The notes under the pieces were generated by a model. It saw only the letters and a program-made list of their open reading frames with translations. It had not been told where the DNA came from and made no database searches. Shown piece by piece: positions 48,015 through 58,834 of a stretch of DNA of 64,000 nt. Origin of the DNA: Anticarsia gemmatalis. Its lineage: Eukaryota; Arthropoda; Insecta; Lepidoptera; Erebidae. The translations under genes were made by a program, and so were the position numbers. The stretch covers positions 5,173,501 through 5,237,500 of the forward strand of contig NC_134765.1 of assembly GCF_050436995.1 (NCBI RefSeq), written 5' to 3'. Within the stretch, counting starts at the first letter, position 1, and each line of letters begins with the position of its first letter.

Positions 48015-48265
48015 CTAGCTGAACCACGCAACTTCGCTTGCGTCCAATAAAAGAGAATGGGTGAAATTTTTTCCCGTTTTTGTAACATTAATCACTGGTA
48101 CTCTGCTCCTTTTGGTCGTAGCGTGATGATATATAGCCTATGTCCTTTCTCGGGTATCAAATATCTCCATACCAAATTTCATGCAAAACGGTTCAGTAGT
48201 TTAGGCGTGATTGAGTAGTAGACAGACAGACAGAGTTACTTTCGCATTTATAATATTAGTATGGA
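48015..48265 (-). mobile_element. non-autonomous Helitron, copy C
   Basis: Begins (minus) TCCATACTAATATTATAAAT and ends with the CGCAA/TTGCG hairpin and GGTTCAGCTAG, between host A and T. The interior is nearly the same as copy A, with a shorter CAGA tract. Confidence 0.7.
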
Positions 48266-49339
48266 TTAAAATGTGTCTAAGCGTATGCGATTAGGATACT
48301 CTCATTTACCTAATCGTACATTCGATAAAGCAAGTAAATAACTATGGAATAAAGACTCAAACATATTATACTCATAGTTGTGAGTATATTAGTATTCTGC
48401 ACTTAACGCCATTTACTTATGCCAATGTATCACCAGCACTAAAATAATAACTCAAGCAATTTCCCTCCTTGACTGGCAACACTTAAAATATTGCTCACAA
48501 AAGAACAATGTTCGCGAACATAAATCAAAGGGCTCGTGTCAAAATGGCAACATTAGCAGTCCACTGTCACTCAACACTCACGACACAATTAGCTTACGCT
48601 CTGTCATGAGTGTTATAGCGTAGGTGTTGTAAGTGTTTACTGAGAAAATTGTATTTAGGAAATATTTCGGCATAAAGACAGAAAACTCAAAAATTAGGAC
48701 ACTAATTTTGTAGTAGGGAAAGGTAAAAGCAATTTTTGAAATTGAAACCGATGTATTTACATTTGCGTGAGTTCTATAATATTTGATTGATTTTAATCTT
48801 TATCAATAATATATATAAGCAATAAAATATATAAGCAAGCAAATAGATCGCAGCTATACATTATTCATCAAATCGTGATCTTCTATTTGCAACCTCATTC
48901 TGTGTATTAATGTGCACAAAACATTTTGAATAACGTATTATAACGTAAGCTAAATGTGCAACACGAAGCTATAACTAGACTTGTTAAAATACATCACCTC
49001 GTGACAAGCCGGTGTCATTAAATGAATTGATAGCTCGTCAGCGGCTATAAACGACGCTAACAGAATTATTGTTTAAAAACATAGTACGATACGTGTATTG
49101 CAATAACAATATATAACACACTAGGTATTTTGTAGATTTCAAAATGTTTTGTACATAAAAAGAACAGACGGGAAAAAATAAGTAGAGGATTTGATAGTTT
49201 ATAAAAGAGACTTTTATTTAGCTCTATGCAAGGTCTCAATTTATCATAAAAATCTAAATGTTATCACGAAAAAATTGAAGAATTCTAAATTTATCCCTAA
49301 ATATTATAAGGCTAAGGTCCAGTTCCACGGCTTGGGTAT

Positions 49340-49475
49340 GGTGTACTTATAAGTGTCGGACAACCTCAACCAGCAGATAAAGTGACAATAAGCGTATGAA
49401 AAGAACTGACAATATTCCACTTAATAAATTATCGGTACATATTTGGAAATAATGAAACCGGCTTATAATTACTGA
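49340..49475 (+). repeat. dispersed repeat, partner of 55286-55400
   Basis: 'ataagtgtcggacaacc', 'cagcagataaagtgacaa' and 'aatgaaaccggct' align in order with the 55286 copy. Class and ends are not determined. Confidence 0.45.
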
Positions 49476-49844
49476 AGTTAATCCAAGCACTATAAACTGC
49501 ATATACAAATATGAGTTAGTAGCACAAGTGCTTGTTCTAAATGTGTCGCGTTATAATGACTGGTACGCCAGTTCTATTCCTGGCTGTGTCACAATAAACA
49601 AGTAGCTGTTTATAATAGCAGAAACAAGGCGAAGTCAAACAATTGCAGTCGAAAGCTGAAAGCTTTAAGACGGTCTTGAAGCTTGAGCTGATATTTACTT
49701 TTAGTACTCACTATTGATATACAAGATTACCTAAAATTGTGTCTTTATGAACTACTGGTAATTAAGAGAATTGGGTAAAAAGAGTACTCTTAAGGCTGTG
49801 TACAATATTTGAAAAGTAAATCAAATTGCGACGTTGAAAGACTA

Positions 49845-49959
49845 ACCCCCGGTTTCTGAGTACTTTTAACGATAGTTTATGTATTCAATAGCTTTTTTTT
49901 TATATGAGTTTTAACGCTATTGATAAACTACCGTTAAATGTACCTCAGAAACGAGGGGT
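49845..49959. mobile_element. foldback MITE, copy 4
   Basis: ACCCCCGGTTTCTGAGTAC on the left and its near-complement on the right, preceded by TA. The arms contain the 'tattcaatagc' core. One arm lacks part of 'gaatagat', so the palindrome is slightly uneven. Confidence 0.7.
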
Positions 49960-50924
49960 AATTAATTTATACAGGACAAAACCTTTATTTAAAGAAACTT
50001 ATTGGAAAAGGCAGCTATGCAGCTTTTATCTGAAACGATAAAACAAAACAGTTATAATATACATTATTTAAAAATGAATGACAACTGGTAAATAGACTTT
50101 GAAAAAAATATACATTGCACATCATCCTTCACTAGACTAATATTATCTGACAACATCCGAACAATTTTTTTACCTAATAATACAAAACTACCCTATTTTC
50201 GTTTTCAACAAAATCACCCAAAAAAATCTACAATGATTTTGCACCAAATCGGCAATTTACTTCCTCCAAGCTTCCTAACAATAGGATTAGTGAACAGGTG
50301 TTCCACTTTCATTATTATCACGATACATTAGTATACGCATTAAACTAAAAAAAATACTTCATCTTGCTACGAATCAAATCGGTATACGACAATGATTGCT
50401 TTACTACGAAATACGACGCATCTGTAATTACAACAACATGTATATATTATGTACCGTCAGTAAAAAACTTACGGCGCAATATTCCCTACTACGATACGTC
50501 TACATATGACGTTTCGCCCCGCTGTCGCCAGAGGTCGTTGGTACTCAGGGGAAACTAAAGCACAGGTGTCCAACGCTCGGCCTGGTGGAAAGAGACAGAC
50601 ATACTTTAACTGTACAAGTGCGAAAAGGACGCAACCAAAATAAACGTTGAACTTGTGTTGTGTTTTTTTTTCTTTTTGCTCTCCCTCGCCTATGTTCGTG
50701 ACGGATTTTTTTTATTTCATTTTGTTTCTCTTGTGGCAGCCTTTTTGGCTTATTTCGTTGCTTTTAGCTATATTTTAGACTAACTTACCAATTAAAGTTA
50801 TTAGGTTAGTTGTTTTTTGTAGGATGTGATTCGTATGCGCGGGCGCAGGTTGCATTTATCTCGAGTTTCTGTGATGATTTGTTACCGGAGAGTATTGGGG
50901 TCACCTTTTGACGTTGTATTTTAG

Positions 50925-51139
50925 TTTGTGCATTTATTGGCGCGATGATTTATCACGATCGAATGAGTTCGTATAAATTACAAGGAGTTTTTAGTAATTA
51001 CATTTATAAATGTAGGGGCTTTAATGATATTATTAAGAACCGAGCCTCGTTATTAAGGCAACATTGTAATAATATTAAGCAAATGCAACTCTTTAATATT
51101 AAGCCAGAAGTGGAAAATATACGTTTAGCAATCCTTTAG
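50925..51139 (+). CDS. terminal-exon candidate, basic
   Basis: The acceptor ttttgacgttgtattttag precedes a frame reading MIYHDRMSSYKLQGVFSNY, IYKCRGFNDIIKNRASLLR and QHCNNIKQMQLFNIKPEVE, ending at TAG 51139. An in-frame ATG is at 50945. The upstream 50450-50640 region is richer in CG and purines than its surroundings. No AATAAA follows closely. No family is recognised, and chance is a real alternative. Confidence 0.2.
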
Positions 51140-51722
51140 ACACAGTTGATCAGAAAATAATTTATGTTGACATTAATAACTCTCACAAAAAAAAGTAGCC
51201 TCTACTGAAATGTTTCGGCAAATTTTCGTGTCTTCCACTGCCGGGTCAAAAAATTATATTATTAAATTTTGATTTTATTGGTTTTGATGACATTTATCCC
51301 TGACCCACTCACCATCATGCTCACATTCACAATCATCAAGAATTATTCTATTGGCCCTAACACTGTCCCTTGCAGAAGTAATTTATTTTACTCAATAGCA
51401 ATAAGCTTATACAAAGCTCTGCTCATTGTGGTGTAAAATAATGAACATAGTATTATCGACTATTATTTGAGGATACAATAGAATTACGTCACCCTAATGA
51501 TACTTCGGCGTAAAATCGTATTATTCATGATTACCTTTATTGGGATTTACTTTGTACGATTTGTTTGGACAAAATTGTTATTATATTATTAAGGAATGGT
51601 TCTGTGATTCACATATAATTTATGAGATTGCTGATAGCTGACTGTAAAGTTATGCTCAGATTAGACAGCTAGATTGTTGATTATTATGGGTAGTATTATA
51701 TTTTTCTTCGAAATATATGTTA

Positions 51723-51959
51723 CTAGCTGACCCGCGCAACTTCGCTTGCGTCACCTAAGAGAATGGGTCAAAATTTTCCCCGTTTTTGTAACATTTTTCA
51801 TTGCTACTCCGCTCCTAATGCGTGATGTTATATAGCCTATAGCCTTCCTCGATAAATGGGCTATCTAACACTGAAAGAATTTTTCAAATCGGACCAGTAG
51901 TTCCTGAGATTAGCGCGTTCAAACAAACAAACTCTTCAGCTTTATAATATTAGTATAGA
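51723..51959 (-). mobile_element. non-autonomous Helitron, copy D
   Basis: Begins (minus) TCTATACTAATATTATAAAG and ends with the hairpin and GCGGGTCAGCTAG between host A and T. The interior matches copy B (aatgggctatc, aatcggaccagtagtt). Confidence 0.7.
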
Positions 51960-52186
51960 TTTACAAAATTGCTCCGAGACAGGTTTTTGTAAATTGAATC
52001 GCAGGGCAGGGATTCCATAAATCATAAAATATTTTCAGATTTTCAAAATTGGCATACACCAACTATTATTTTAAAATACTGACTACTATGACTATAACCT
52101 ACCACTAATTTAATGAAATATTTATACCTTTTAGAAAGTAAATTTACCCCAAAATTACTCAAATCTCTGCAACCATACCTACTTAC

Positions 52187-52210
52187 CAAAAACACCACCA
52201 AGAAAAAGTC
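52187..52210 (-). other. possible 24-nt micro-exon
   Basis: On the minus strand, acceptor tacgtttttgttttaaaacag and donor TTTTTG|GTAAGTAGG, both good, bracket 24 bases (8 codons, open in all three frames). In-frame micro-exons are known in neuronal and muscle genes. Two good splice signals this close may also be chance. Confidence 0.2.
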
Positions 52211-52427
52211 CTGTTTTAAAACAAAAACGTATAATTCAGAACGCTAATGTACCACAATCATATACGAGTTAGAGCTGCAACAATACGGACATAATCACGA
52301 CCACCTAAAGACAATATCACTGTCATTAAATTATTTTTGTATTACCACACTTCTAATGGTGAATACAGATTAGAGACTTGGTACAGAATTTGAGCTGTAC
52401 TTATGACATGTGTACCTTTGCTGTGTA

Positions 52428-52516
52428 GTAAATAAAATAAAATAAATTTAATCCATTAATGTCCCACTGATGAGCAAAGGTCTCCTCCCGCAATGAGGAA
52501 ATCGTGCGTACCTGCC
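52428..52516 (-). mobile_element. retroposon 3'-tail fragment
   Basis: An (aaaat)n tail leads into 'tgtcccactgatgagcaaag' and 'gtctcctcccgcaatgagg', the same family and orientation as 8749-9016. Confidence 0.55.
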
Positions 52517-55077
52517 TATGAATAATTTACGGAAAATATGGTGAAGCTGTACTGCTGTTCTTATAGCGTGTCTTGACGTTCGTTACTGTTGTAATTTTGT
52601 GATTGAGAGGGACTTAATCAGACGTAGATGTAAAGTGGTTAGTAAATGATGTTGCATTCATTAGCAAAATCTGTCATCATCAATTGGCAAAAGATTTGAC
52701 TTAGATTGTTCTTCTTTGATTTTCCTTTATTAAAATTTTGTTCATTTTGACTGATATAAAATTAAAAGTAAAATCTAATGCATATTCACCTTAAGTTTCT
52801 CATCCCAAACTAAATTTGTCACCAGTACTCTAATTTTGAACATTACAAAGTCTAATTTCCTTTGACAAAGACACAACTGCACTCGTAACTTTATGTATAA
52901 TGTTGTTGTTAAACTTTTGTTTTTGCTAACGGTACATAGTGGACTGTAGTAATATATTTACGTACATTTATTTTTGAGTTTTTTTGTAATGTTTTGTGTT
53001 CTGTGGTCATGTTTGGTAATAGATGTTTATGATCTTGATTTTGGTTTTTTAAATGAGTGTTATTGTGGAAAGGGATTGATTGTACACTATTGTAAGTGAC
53101 GTTTATTTCGACGTATATTATTAAATAAAGGACGAGAGCTCCAAATTTATGAGTAAAGTTCACCAGAATAAGAGATGGCACAACACACGCACACAGAACA
53201 CAGTGTCATAAGCCCTTGATGACTCTATCTCTTTAATAAAAAGCAAACGTCAAAAGTATTGCCACTTTTCTATAAAGGTCACTAAAGGTTCAAAAAAATG
53301 TTATAGGTACCTACCGATTCAAAATACCGCCTTAAAACAGCCTTTCAATACAAATTTTACATATAAAAGCTGCCCAAGAGTATAGTACATATACCTACTC
53401 CTAACATAAGATAAAAGTCAGTAGCAAGCACTGTTCGTACCACACAGTATGAGGCGCAGCGATAAACAAAACTATCAATTTACACCCGAATCATATATTA
53501 ACAGAAAAACATTAAACTTTTGACATCGAATAAATCTAATAGAAAATTAAAAACGACTCACACTCCTGCGCAAGTACAACGAGTTTCTTGTTGCACACAC
53601 ACAAGTGCACTCTTGTGTTTACAAGTGCTCGCACGCAGACATGCTCACCCGCAGGTGTAAGTATTCACGCACACTGACACAACGCGTAAGGCCAGTAGTG
53701 AGCCAGTTTATACGTAACTGAACGGTAATAATCGTGGTATTGTTGTGTAGAGACAGCATAATGGGGATTTTGTTGTTAGAAGCAAAAAATACGATGGAGG
53801 AATTTCAAAAGCTCGAGTTTTGACTCAGATACGTAAAGTACGTTTGAGTGGGGAGATGGTGTTGATCAATATTATGATAGACTGTAGTAAAAATAAAAGT
53901 GAAATTAATAAAATAATATAAAATTCTTCTCAAGTATAAATTAGTCTTTCAACTGTAACTCAGCGTAGCTTACTACAAATACTGCTTTTTTAATAATATG
54001 AAAAGTGTGAACGGAATTATTACAAAAAAAAAGAAACGAATGTCCAACAGGAAATTGAAAAGAAGTAAAAGAGAAATACTTTACTATTTTGCGTCATAAG
54101 CAGTAATTACTCTAACTAACATTACTTGCAAAGATCCTTATACTCTTCATATGCCCATAGAAGTACCATCTTCAACAATTTCACTAGCAAAACAAGTTAT
54201 CAAAACTTAAGCACTAAACCACGCACACAAAGCCTTGCCCTGTCCTACTAAAACAAAAACACAACAAGTTTTGCTGACCATACAAGTCGCCAAGCCTCCA
54301 CACGTGGTGCAAGAAAAAGAGAAAATAATAAAACCTTTAATTTATTCCTTGATAGTACTTGTATCTTGAAAATAAAATATAATCGTTTTTTTTTTCACTC
54401 CGTACCCTTTTTGGGTCACTGGCCTTTAGAGATGTGCTGTGCCGATATCGATATTTTTTTGTTTCTTTTCTTTGACTCGATGACGTCTCGCTGATGTGTT
54501 GATGCTTTTTTGTTTTTCTTTTTTTGAATTGCCTTGGTCTATTTCGTTTTTTAATTATCTGAGTGGCTTGGATTGTAATTGCTTTATTAATTGATGCTTA
54601 TCTAGAAGGGTTTGACTACTGAAAGGAGATGAGAAAAATTAAGATCTTTATAGATATTGATCGAGTAATATCGATTAAGTATGGATATTTTTATTAAATG
54701 TCACTTGATGTAGAGTTAAATATATTTTGAGAATTATAACTGTCAACAAGAATAGTGAACTTTTATTTATATTATTCGTTGCTCTACAAAAGCCGTTAAA
54801 TACAAGAGCATTTATAAGTCACAATTTAAAAGTACACGTTCCGTCTGAGTGCTAGCCAGCGAGCGTTTTATAGATGAAATTTATTTTTGACCCAAAATGT
54901 AAACAGGGATTCTGAAAATCTAACTATAAAAAAACAAGTTGTCAGACAGAGCTCTATCGATATAACCGTTTCCCAACACTACAGCACAACACGGTAGCCG
55001 GCCCAACGCCTACACGATCACCGTCATCACAAATCACGACATAGACTCTCCCTTTTCGAGTTTATAACACTCGTAAA
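52517..55077. other. unique AT-rich stretch with a CpG-richer patch
   Basis: An A-rich minus-strand open frame (52909-53181) begins only at GTG and has no splice support. 53560-53700 is richer in CpG and CA repeats (hairpin acacaag/cttgtgt near 53605) and might be promoter-like. Confidence 0.3.
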
Positions 55078-55219
55078 ATGAAACCGCAACGCGAGCCGCA
55101 AAATTCAACTTTAATACTAAAAAATATACGGACATTAAAAAACAACCTGATAAAAGGTTGAACGTCAATCTTCTGGAAATCCAAAATAAAGTTTTGACGT
55201 ATTTAAGAGCATCTGCGAG
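55078..55219 (+). CDS. initial-exon candidate, two overlapping frames
   Basis: ATG at 55078 (A at -3) opens MKPQREPQNSTLILKNIRT, which ends at TGA after 27 codons. One frame over, the sequence reads KYTDIKKQPDKRLNVNLLE and IQNKVLTYLRASA up to a donor, GCGAG|GTAAAT (55219). The second frame is open from about 55076 and lacks an ATG. Both frames have plausible residue mixes, so a one-base frameshift in a first exon is one reading. Upstream 54950-55077 is less A/T-rich and could be 5' UTR. No family is recognised. Confidence 0.25.
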
Positions 55220-55285
55220 GTAAATTAAAACCTTCTTTCCTTAGAGTGGTTACTGGCAGACACTGTGTCAGAGTTATTCAAGCTT

Positions 55286-55400
55286 TATGAATAAGTATCA
55301 GACAACTTATCCGGCAGATAAAGTGATAGCAAATGTATAAAAATAGCTGTTAAAATTTTGCCTTTTACGCCAGCCATGAAACTGGGGCTCATAGTTCATT
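55286..55400 (+). repeat. dispersed repeat, partner of 49340-49475
   Basis: 'ataagtatcagacaactt', 'ggcagataaagtgatagc' and 'catgaaactgg' match the 49340 copy in order and orientation. Class unknown. Confidence 0.45.
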
Positions 55401-56454
55401 TAACATTGTACTGAAAAATTGACAAAGGTATTTGAATTTTTTGAGTCGCTTACTATTAAATGACCGGTTAAACTTAACTATTTTTGGATACTCAGCGAAA
55501 AACCCTACAAGTGGGCGTAACGTCTTTACAATAAGCACAACGATAAAGTGGACATAAGGTAGATACTTGTACCACTGATAATCCTTTAAAATGTCTCAAT
55601 GACACCCACGATGAGATTCAAAGTATATTTAAACTCTGAAAGGACTATTGCAACCAATTGACTTCAAAGTAAGTCTTGCCATTGCCACCGTATTTCCGAA
55701 GGTAACCGTCTTCGAAAACTTGATCTTACACACATAAATTTTTATACTCTTTAAAGCTCCATAAATCATTCGGAAATATTTTTGACAAAATTGAAAACCA
55801 CAGCTACTGGTCTTTAAATTCGGATACGGGTTCGAAATAAAGCCAAAAATTTAAGCTGTAAACTTTTCTCGAACATACGGGCAAAGTTGTTATTTCCGAT
55901 TGTACCCGAAAATCGTGTACTAATAAAGGTTTGTGGTCGACCACAGCTACCGGAATTGCGAATCTTTTATACGGGCCAATATTTTTGGCAAGATAAGTTA
56001 TTTGTTATTATATAGGGGTGAATTGTAATCACTTCAATGGTGAAGACGGAAATCTTAAGAAGCAATTGATACAAACGATACCACAAGCATTGTATTGTAC
56101 TATAATCATTGCCTTTACCGCCCTTCTCTTACTCGTTGTTGTTGATAGTCGAAATGACAGTTGGTAGGCAAATGCACTAAATGACAAGCGAGTCTTTCAA
56201 TATTCGCTCATTTAGGATCCCTTATAGTAACTGTTCGGTCAAGATGCCAAAAAGATCTGAAAATTTAACAATACTTGCGGCAAAACGAATTGCGGTTTGA
56301 AACATGATCACAACATTCGGATATTGAGAACATATTACCCCAACCACAATAACATTATTTGCTTACACAAAGCTTCATTTAAAATCACATATTCGAGTTA
56401 ACCATACATGTAATTGGACTAACGGCAGCGAAACTGAATAGAATCATCTGCTAC

Positions 56455-56661
56455 TTGTTCCCACAGTTGTCACGTCAGGTGGCAAACGATCATTGCAACC
56501 CCAAAATATTACGAAAGCGGTCCTTGACCATATGGTCGGATGCTAAGCAAAAGATAAGACACGAAATAAAGGGTTGGGGAGTCTGGAAGCTTAGACGCAA
56601 ACGACGACAAATTTGGATTAGCAAAATGAAGAGCATCATCAACAAAATGAAATTGGTTTAG
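56455..56661 (+). CDS. basic open frame with poly(A) signal
   Basis: The frame begins at a TTG and reads FPQLSRQVANDHCNPKILR, SLTIWSDAKQKIRHEIKG and WGVWKLRRKRRQIWISKM, ending at TAG 56661. AATAAA is at 56677-56682. It is strongly basic with four Trp and a KLRRKRR run that could be a nuclear-localisation-type signal. There is no ATG near the start; a spliced start would be needed. The flanking 1 kb is less A/T-rich than the window average. No family is recognised. Confidence 0.2.
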   Translation: MFPQLSRQVANDHCNPKILRKRSLTIWSDAKQKIRHEIKGWGVWKLRRKRRQIWISKMKSIINKMKLV

Positions 56662-57329
56662 AAAAACGTGAAAAAGAATAAAAGGCCTTTACTATATCCC
56701 ATGTCTTGAGTTCATTAGGCAAATATCTTTTGGAGACAAGGCAACCTATGTTACACTACTAATGTTGGGTTTATATCGATGAAGATATCTCCTAAAGATT
56801 TGGTTGCGTAACGAAACTTGTTACAACGTTAATGTTATTCAAATAAAGATGACAAAGCAACACTAGTCAATCACCAAAAGATTGATGAAGCTACGACAAG
56901 TGCCCAAAATTTCAAATGTCAGAAATATAACCGAACGAATCGCATTGACTGCACGTGGCAACAGACGGTGAGACTCCAAAACAGTAAAAGTTCAAATACA
57001 AGACAAACAATGCTCTTAGTTGCTTTAAGTTTCATCTGTGGCATACATCAAGTTAACAATAGAGCCAGATTTGAATATGAAAGACGGCGTAGTACGGTAG
57101 CTATAAGGTTTTACTCGTTCTAGTAAAATGTGAATGCAGTCCGGCGTTTTGTAAGCGTGAACTGGCTTTAAATTTTCTGTCATTAATCTTGTGTATTTTG
57201 AAGAGAAAGTTGAAGTTTTGAGTCGTTTTATTTATGATGCGTTAGTTGAGAGGACTCGTGACTAATTGGCTTGGTACTGCGCAGATTGAAACATCGTCAT
57301 AAAAAAGGGCTTTTTACAATTACTAGTGC

Positions 57330-57518
57330 ATGATTTCGTGGAAACAAAGACGAAAGTTTGGCAAATCAAATATGGTGGAATATTCAAAATCAAATGAGCA
57401 ATCCTTAAAATATTGGCAATCTGAAACTTGTGAAACATATTTACAATCTGAGATAATAAACCAAGCCTCACCTACATCAGGTGTACGAGCGAACCAATTT
57501 TACCAGCAATTATGCTAA
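57330..57518 (+). CDS. short ATG-initiated open frame
   Basis: ATG at 57330, preceded in frame by TAG, encodes 62 residues: MISWKQRRKFGKSNMVEYS, KSNEQSLKYWQSETCETYL, ending FYQQLC. It is Gln-, Ser- and Glu-rich, unlike typical random translations here, which are Ile-, Phe- and Asn-rich. No poly(A) signal or splice sites were noted. No family is recognised. Confidence 0.2.
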   Translation: MISWKQRRKFGKSNMVEYSKSNEQSLKYWQSETCETYLQSEIINQASPTSGVRANQFYQQLC

Positions 57519-58199
57519 AATGAATTCACACCCACATCGAAAACAGTCGGTGTCTATCAGCCGCTCGTTTGCAACAACATCTTGTAGAAAAGTAATCATT
57601 ATTCAAGACTACGTTCACTCATGATAATTAATAAGTTTGAGGCTTGAACAACATTTGCATACAATGCATCGTCTGGACGCGAGCAAGTTCTCAAATATCG
57701 TTTCGTTATACTGTTAGTATTATGTTCTGTTGTTGCAAATATGTTCAATTGTGAAGGGACACTTTTGGTGTTTAGTTACGAGTACTTTGATATATTTACT
57801 TATATTCCGTATAAGTTTAATACAGACGTTTCATTGCTAAGTGCTACGTGGCGTGCAACTGAAGAAGTCTATCAAGTTCAGTAGTGGTCTGATACAAACT
57901 GATGATAATGATTTAAACAAAAGAATGATTTTAACAGCAACTGTCTTCAACATAATTATCATAAAATACGAAACATTAAGGTAAATTCTACTCTCCATAT
58001 ATACATCTCCATTCTCCATCCTCGTTGGTTGGTTTTTTCTAACATCTCCAAATCCCCTTTTAAACCGACTCCACGTTTAAGTTAAATAAAAACGAAAGTG
58101 TTATTTATAACAATAATCTCTAACACATAATTTTATTAATTGCGTATAAAGTTTTACGATTTCAAAGTTATTTCTTAAATACCATCTATAGAGTTATAA

Positions 58200-58390
58200 A
58201 TGTGTCCAAAAGTTTTAATCTCCGATTCGAGTTTTAATTCCGATGAAATATTCATTTTTAATTTGATAATAATTGTGAATGTCAATCATAAATCAAAGCA
58301 ACAAAATGTTGATGAAATTATTGTTATTTATGTAATTATTGATGTAGATCCTTTTGTTTTAACGATCGCTTTTTTTAACGAGCCTTTTTC
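58200..58390 (+). pseudogene. ATG-initiated frame running into a retroposon
   Basis: ATG at 58200 reads MCPKVLISDSSFNSDEIFI, then alternating Ile/Val/Asp-rich sequence (NVDEIIVIYVIIDVD). It ends with a TGA inside the retroposon block at 58391. The codon pattern looks coding-like, and the insertion may have cut it. The connection to the open frames at 58530-58834 is unproven. Confidence 0.2.
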
Positions 58391-58459
58391 TGTGTCCCAC
58401 TGCTGAGCAAAGGCCTCTCCCTTTTATTTCCAATCCACCTAGGAACGCGTCCAAGTCGT
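58391..58459 (-). mobile_element. retroposon 3'-tail fragment
   Basis: 'tgtcccactgctgagcaaag' and 'gcctctccc' are the best-preserved copy of this block in the window, with T-rich sequence on the left. Confidence 0.55.
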
Positions 58460-58529
58460 TAAAGAATAAAAATGACAAAAATAATGCTTTGAAATAATTA
58501 AAGTTATACTTAAAAATCCTACAATATAA

Positions 58530-58834
58530 CTACGTGAATTTTTGCTTGCGCTTGATGTAGAAGCTACTGAAGATAAAGAAAGAAATACCTTCACATCTAA
58601 AATATTGATAAAAATATCGGATATTTGTGTTCAAAATGAGGAGTCAAACAAGAATATAGACATTGACGTTCACGCAACTGACAGCCTCAGGCAAAAGTCA
58701 ACGGACAAAAAGAAATTGTTCGATATGAATTACAGAAAGTCATTAAATACAATATGAATGCTTTAGACGAAACGATGGATGCATTTAATAGTATATTCTG
58801 TTTCGTGTATCACTATAATGGTATCAACAATTAA
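58530..58834 (+). pseudogene. helical coding-like region split between two frames
   Basis: Frame 1 (58530-58757) reads REFLLALDVEATEDKERNT, SKILIKISDICVQNEESNK and DIDVHATDSLRQKSTDKKK. A good acceptor (ttttgcttgcgcttgatgtag) lies inside it at 58560. Frame 2 (about 58681-58834) reads VNGQKEIVRYELQKVIKYN and MNALDETMDAFNSIF, then stops at TAA. Both are rich in acidic and helical residues, well above chance. A single-base frameshift near 58690-58710, or splicing at one of the internal AGs, would join them. The second part faintly recalls a loop-to-helix segment of insect odorant receptors, but I cannot defend that identification. Confidence 0.35.

Noticed and set aside
52909..53181. 90-residue minus-strand open frame with a hydrophobic N-terminal part
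   Set aside because: It starts at GTG, not ATG, is A-rich, and has no acceptor or nearby poly(A) signal.
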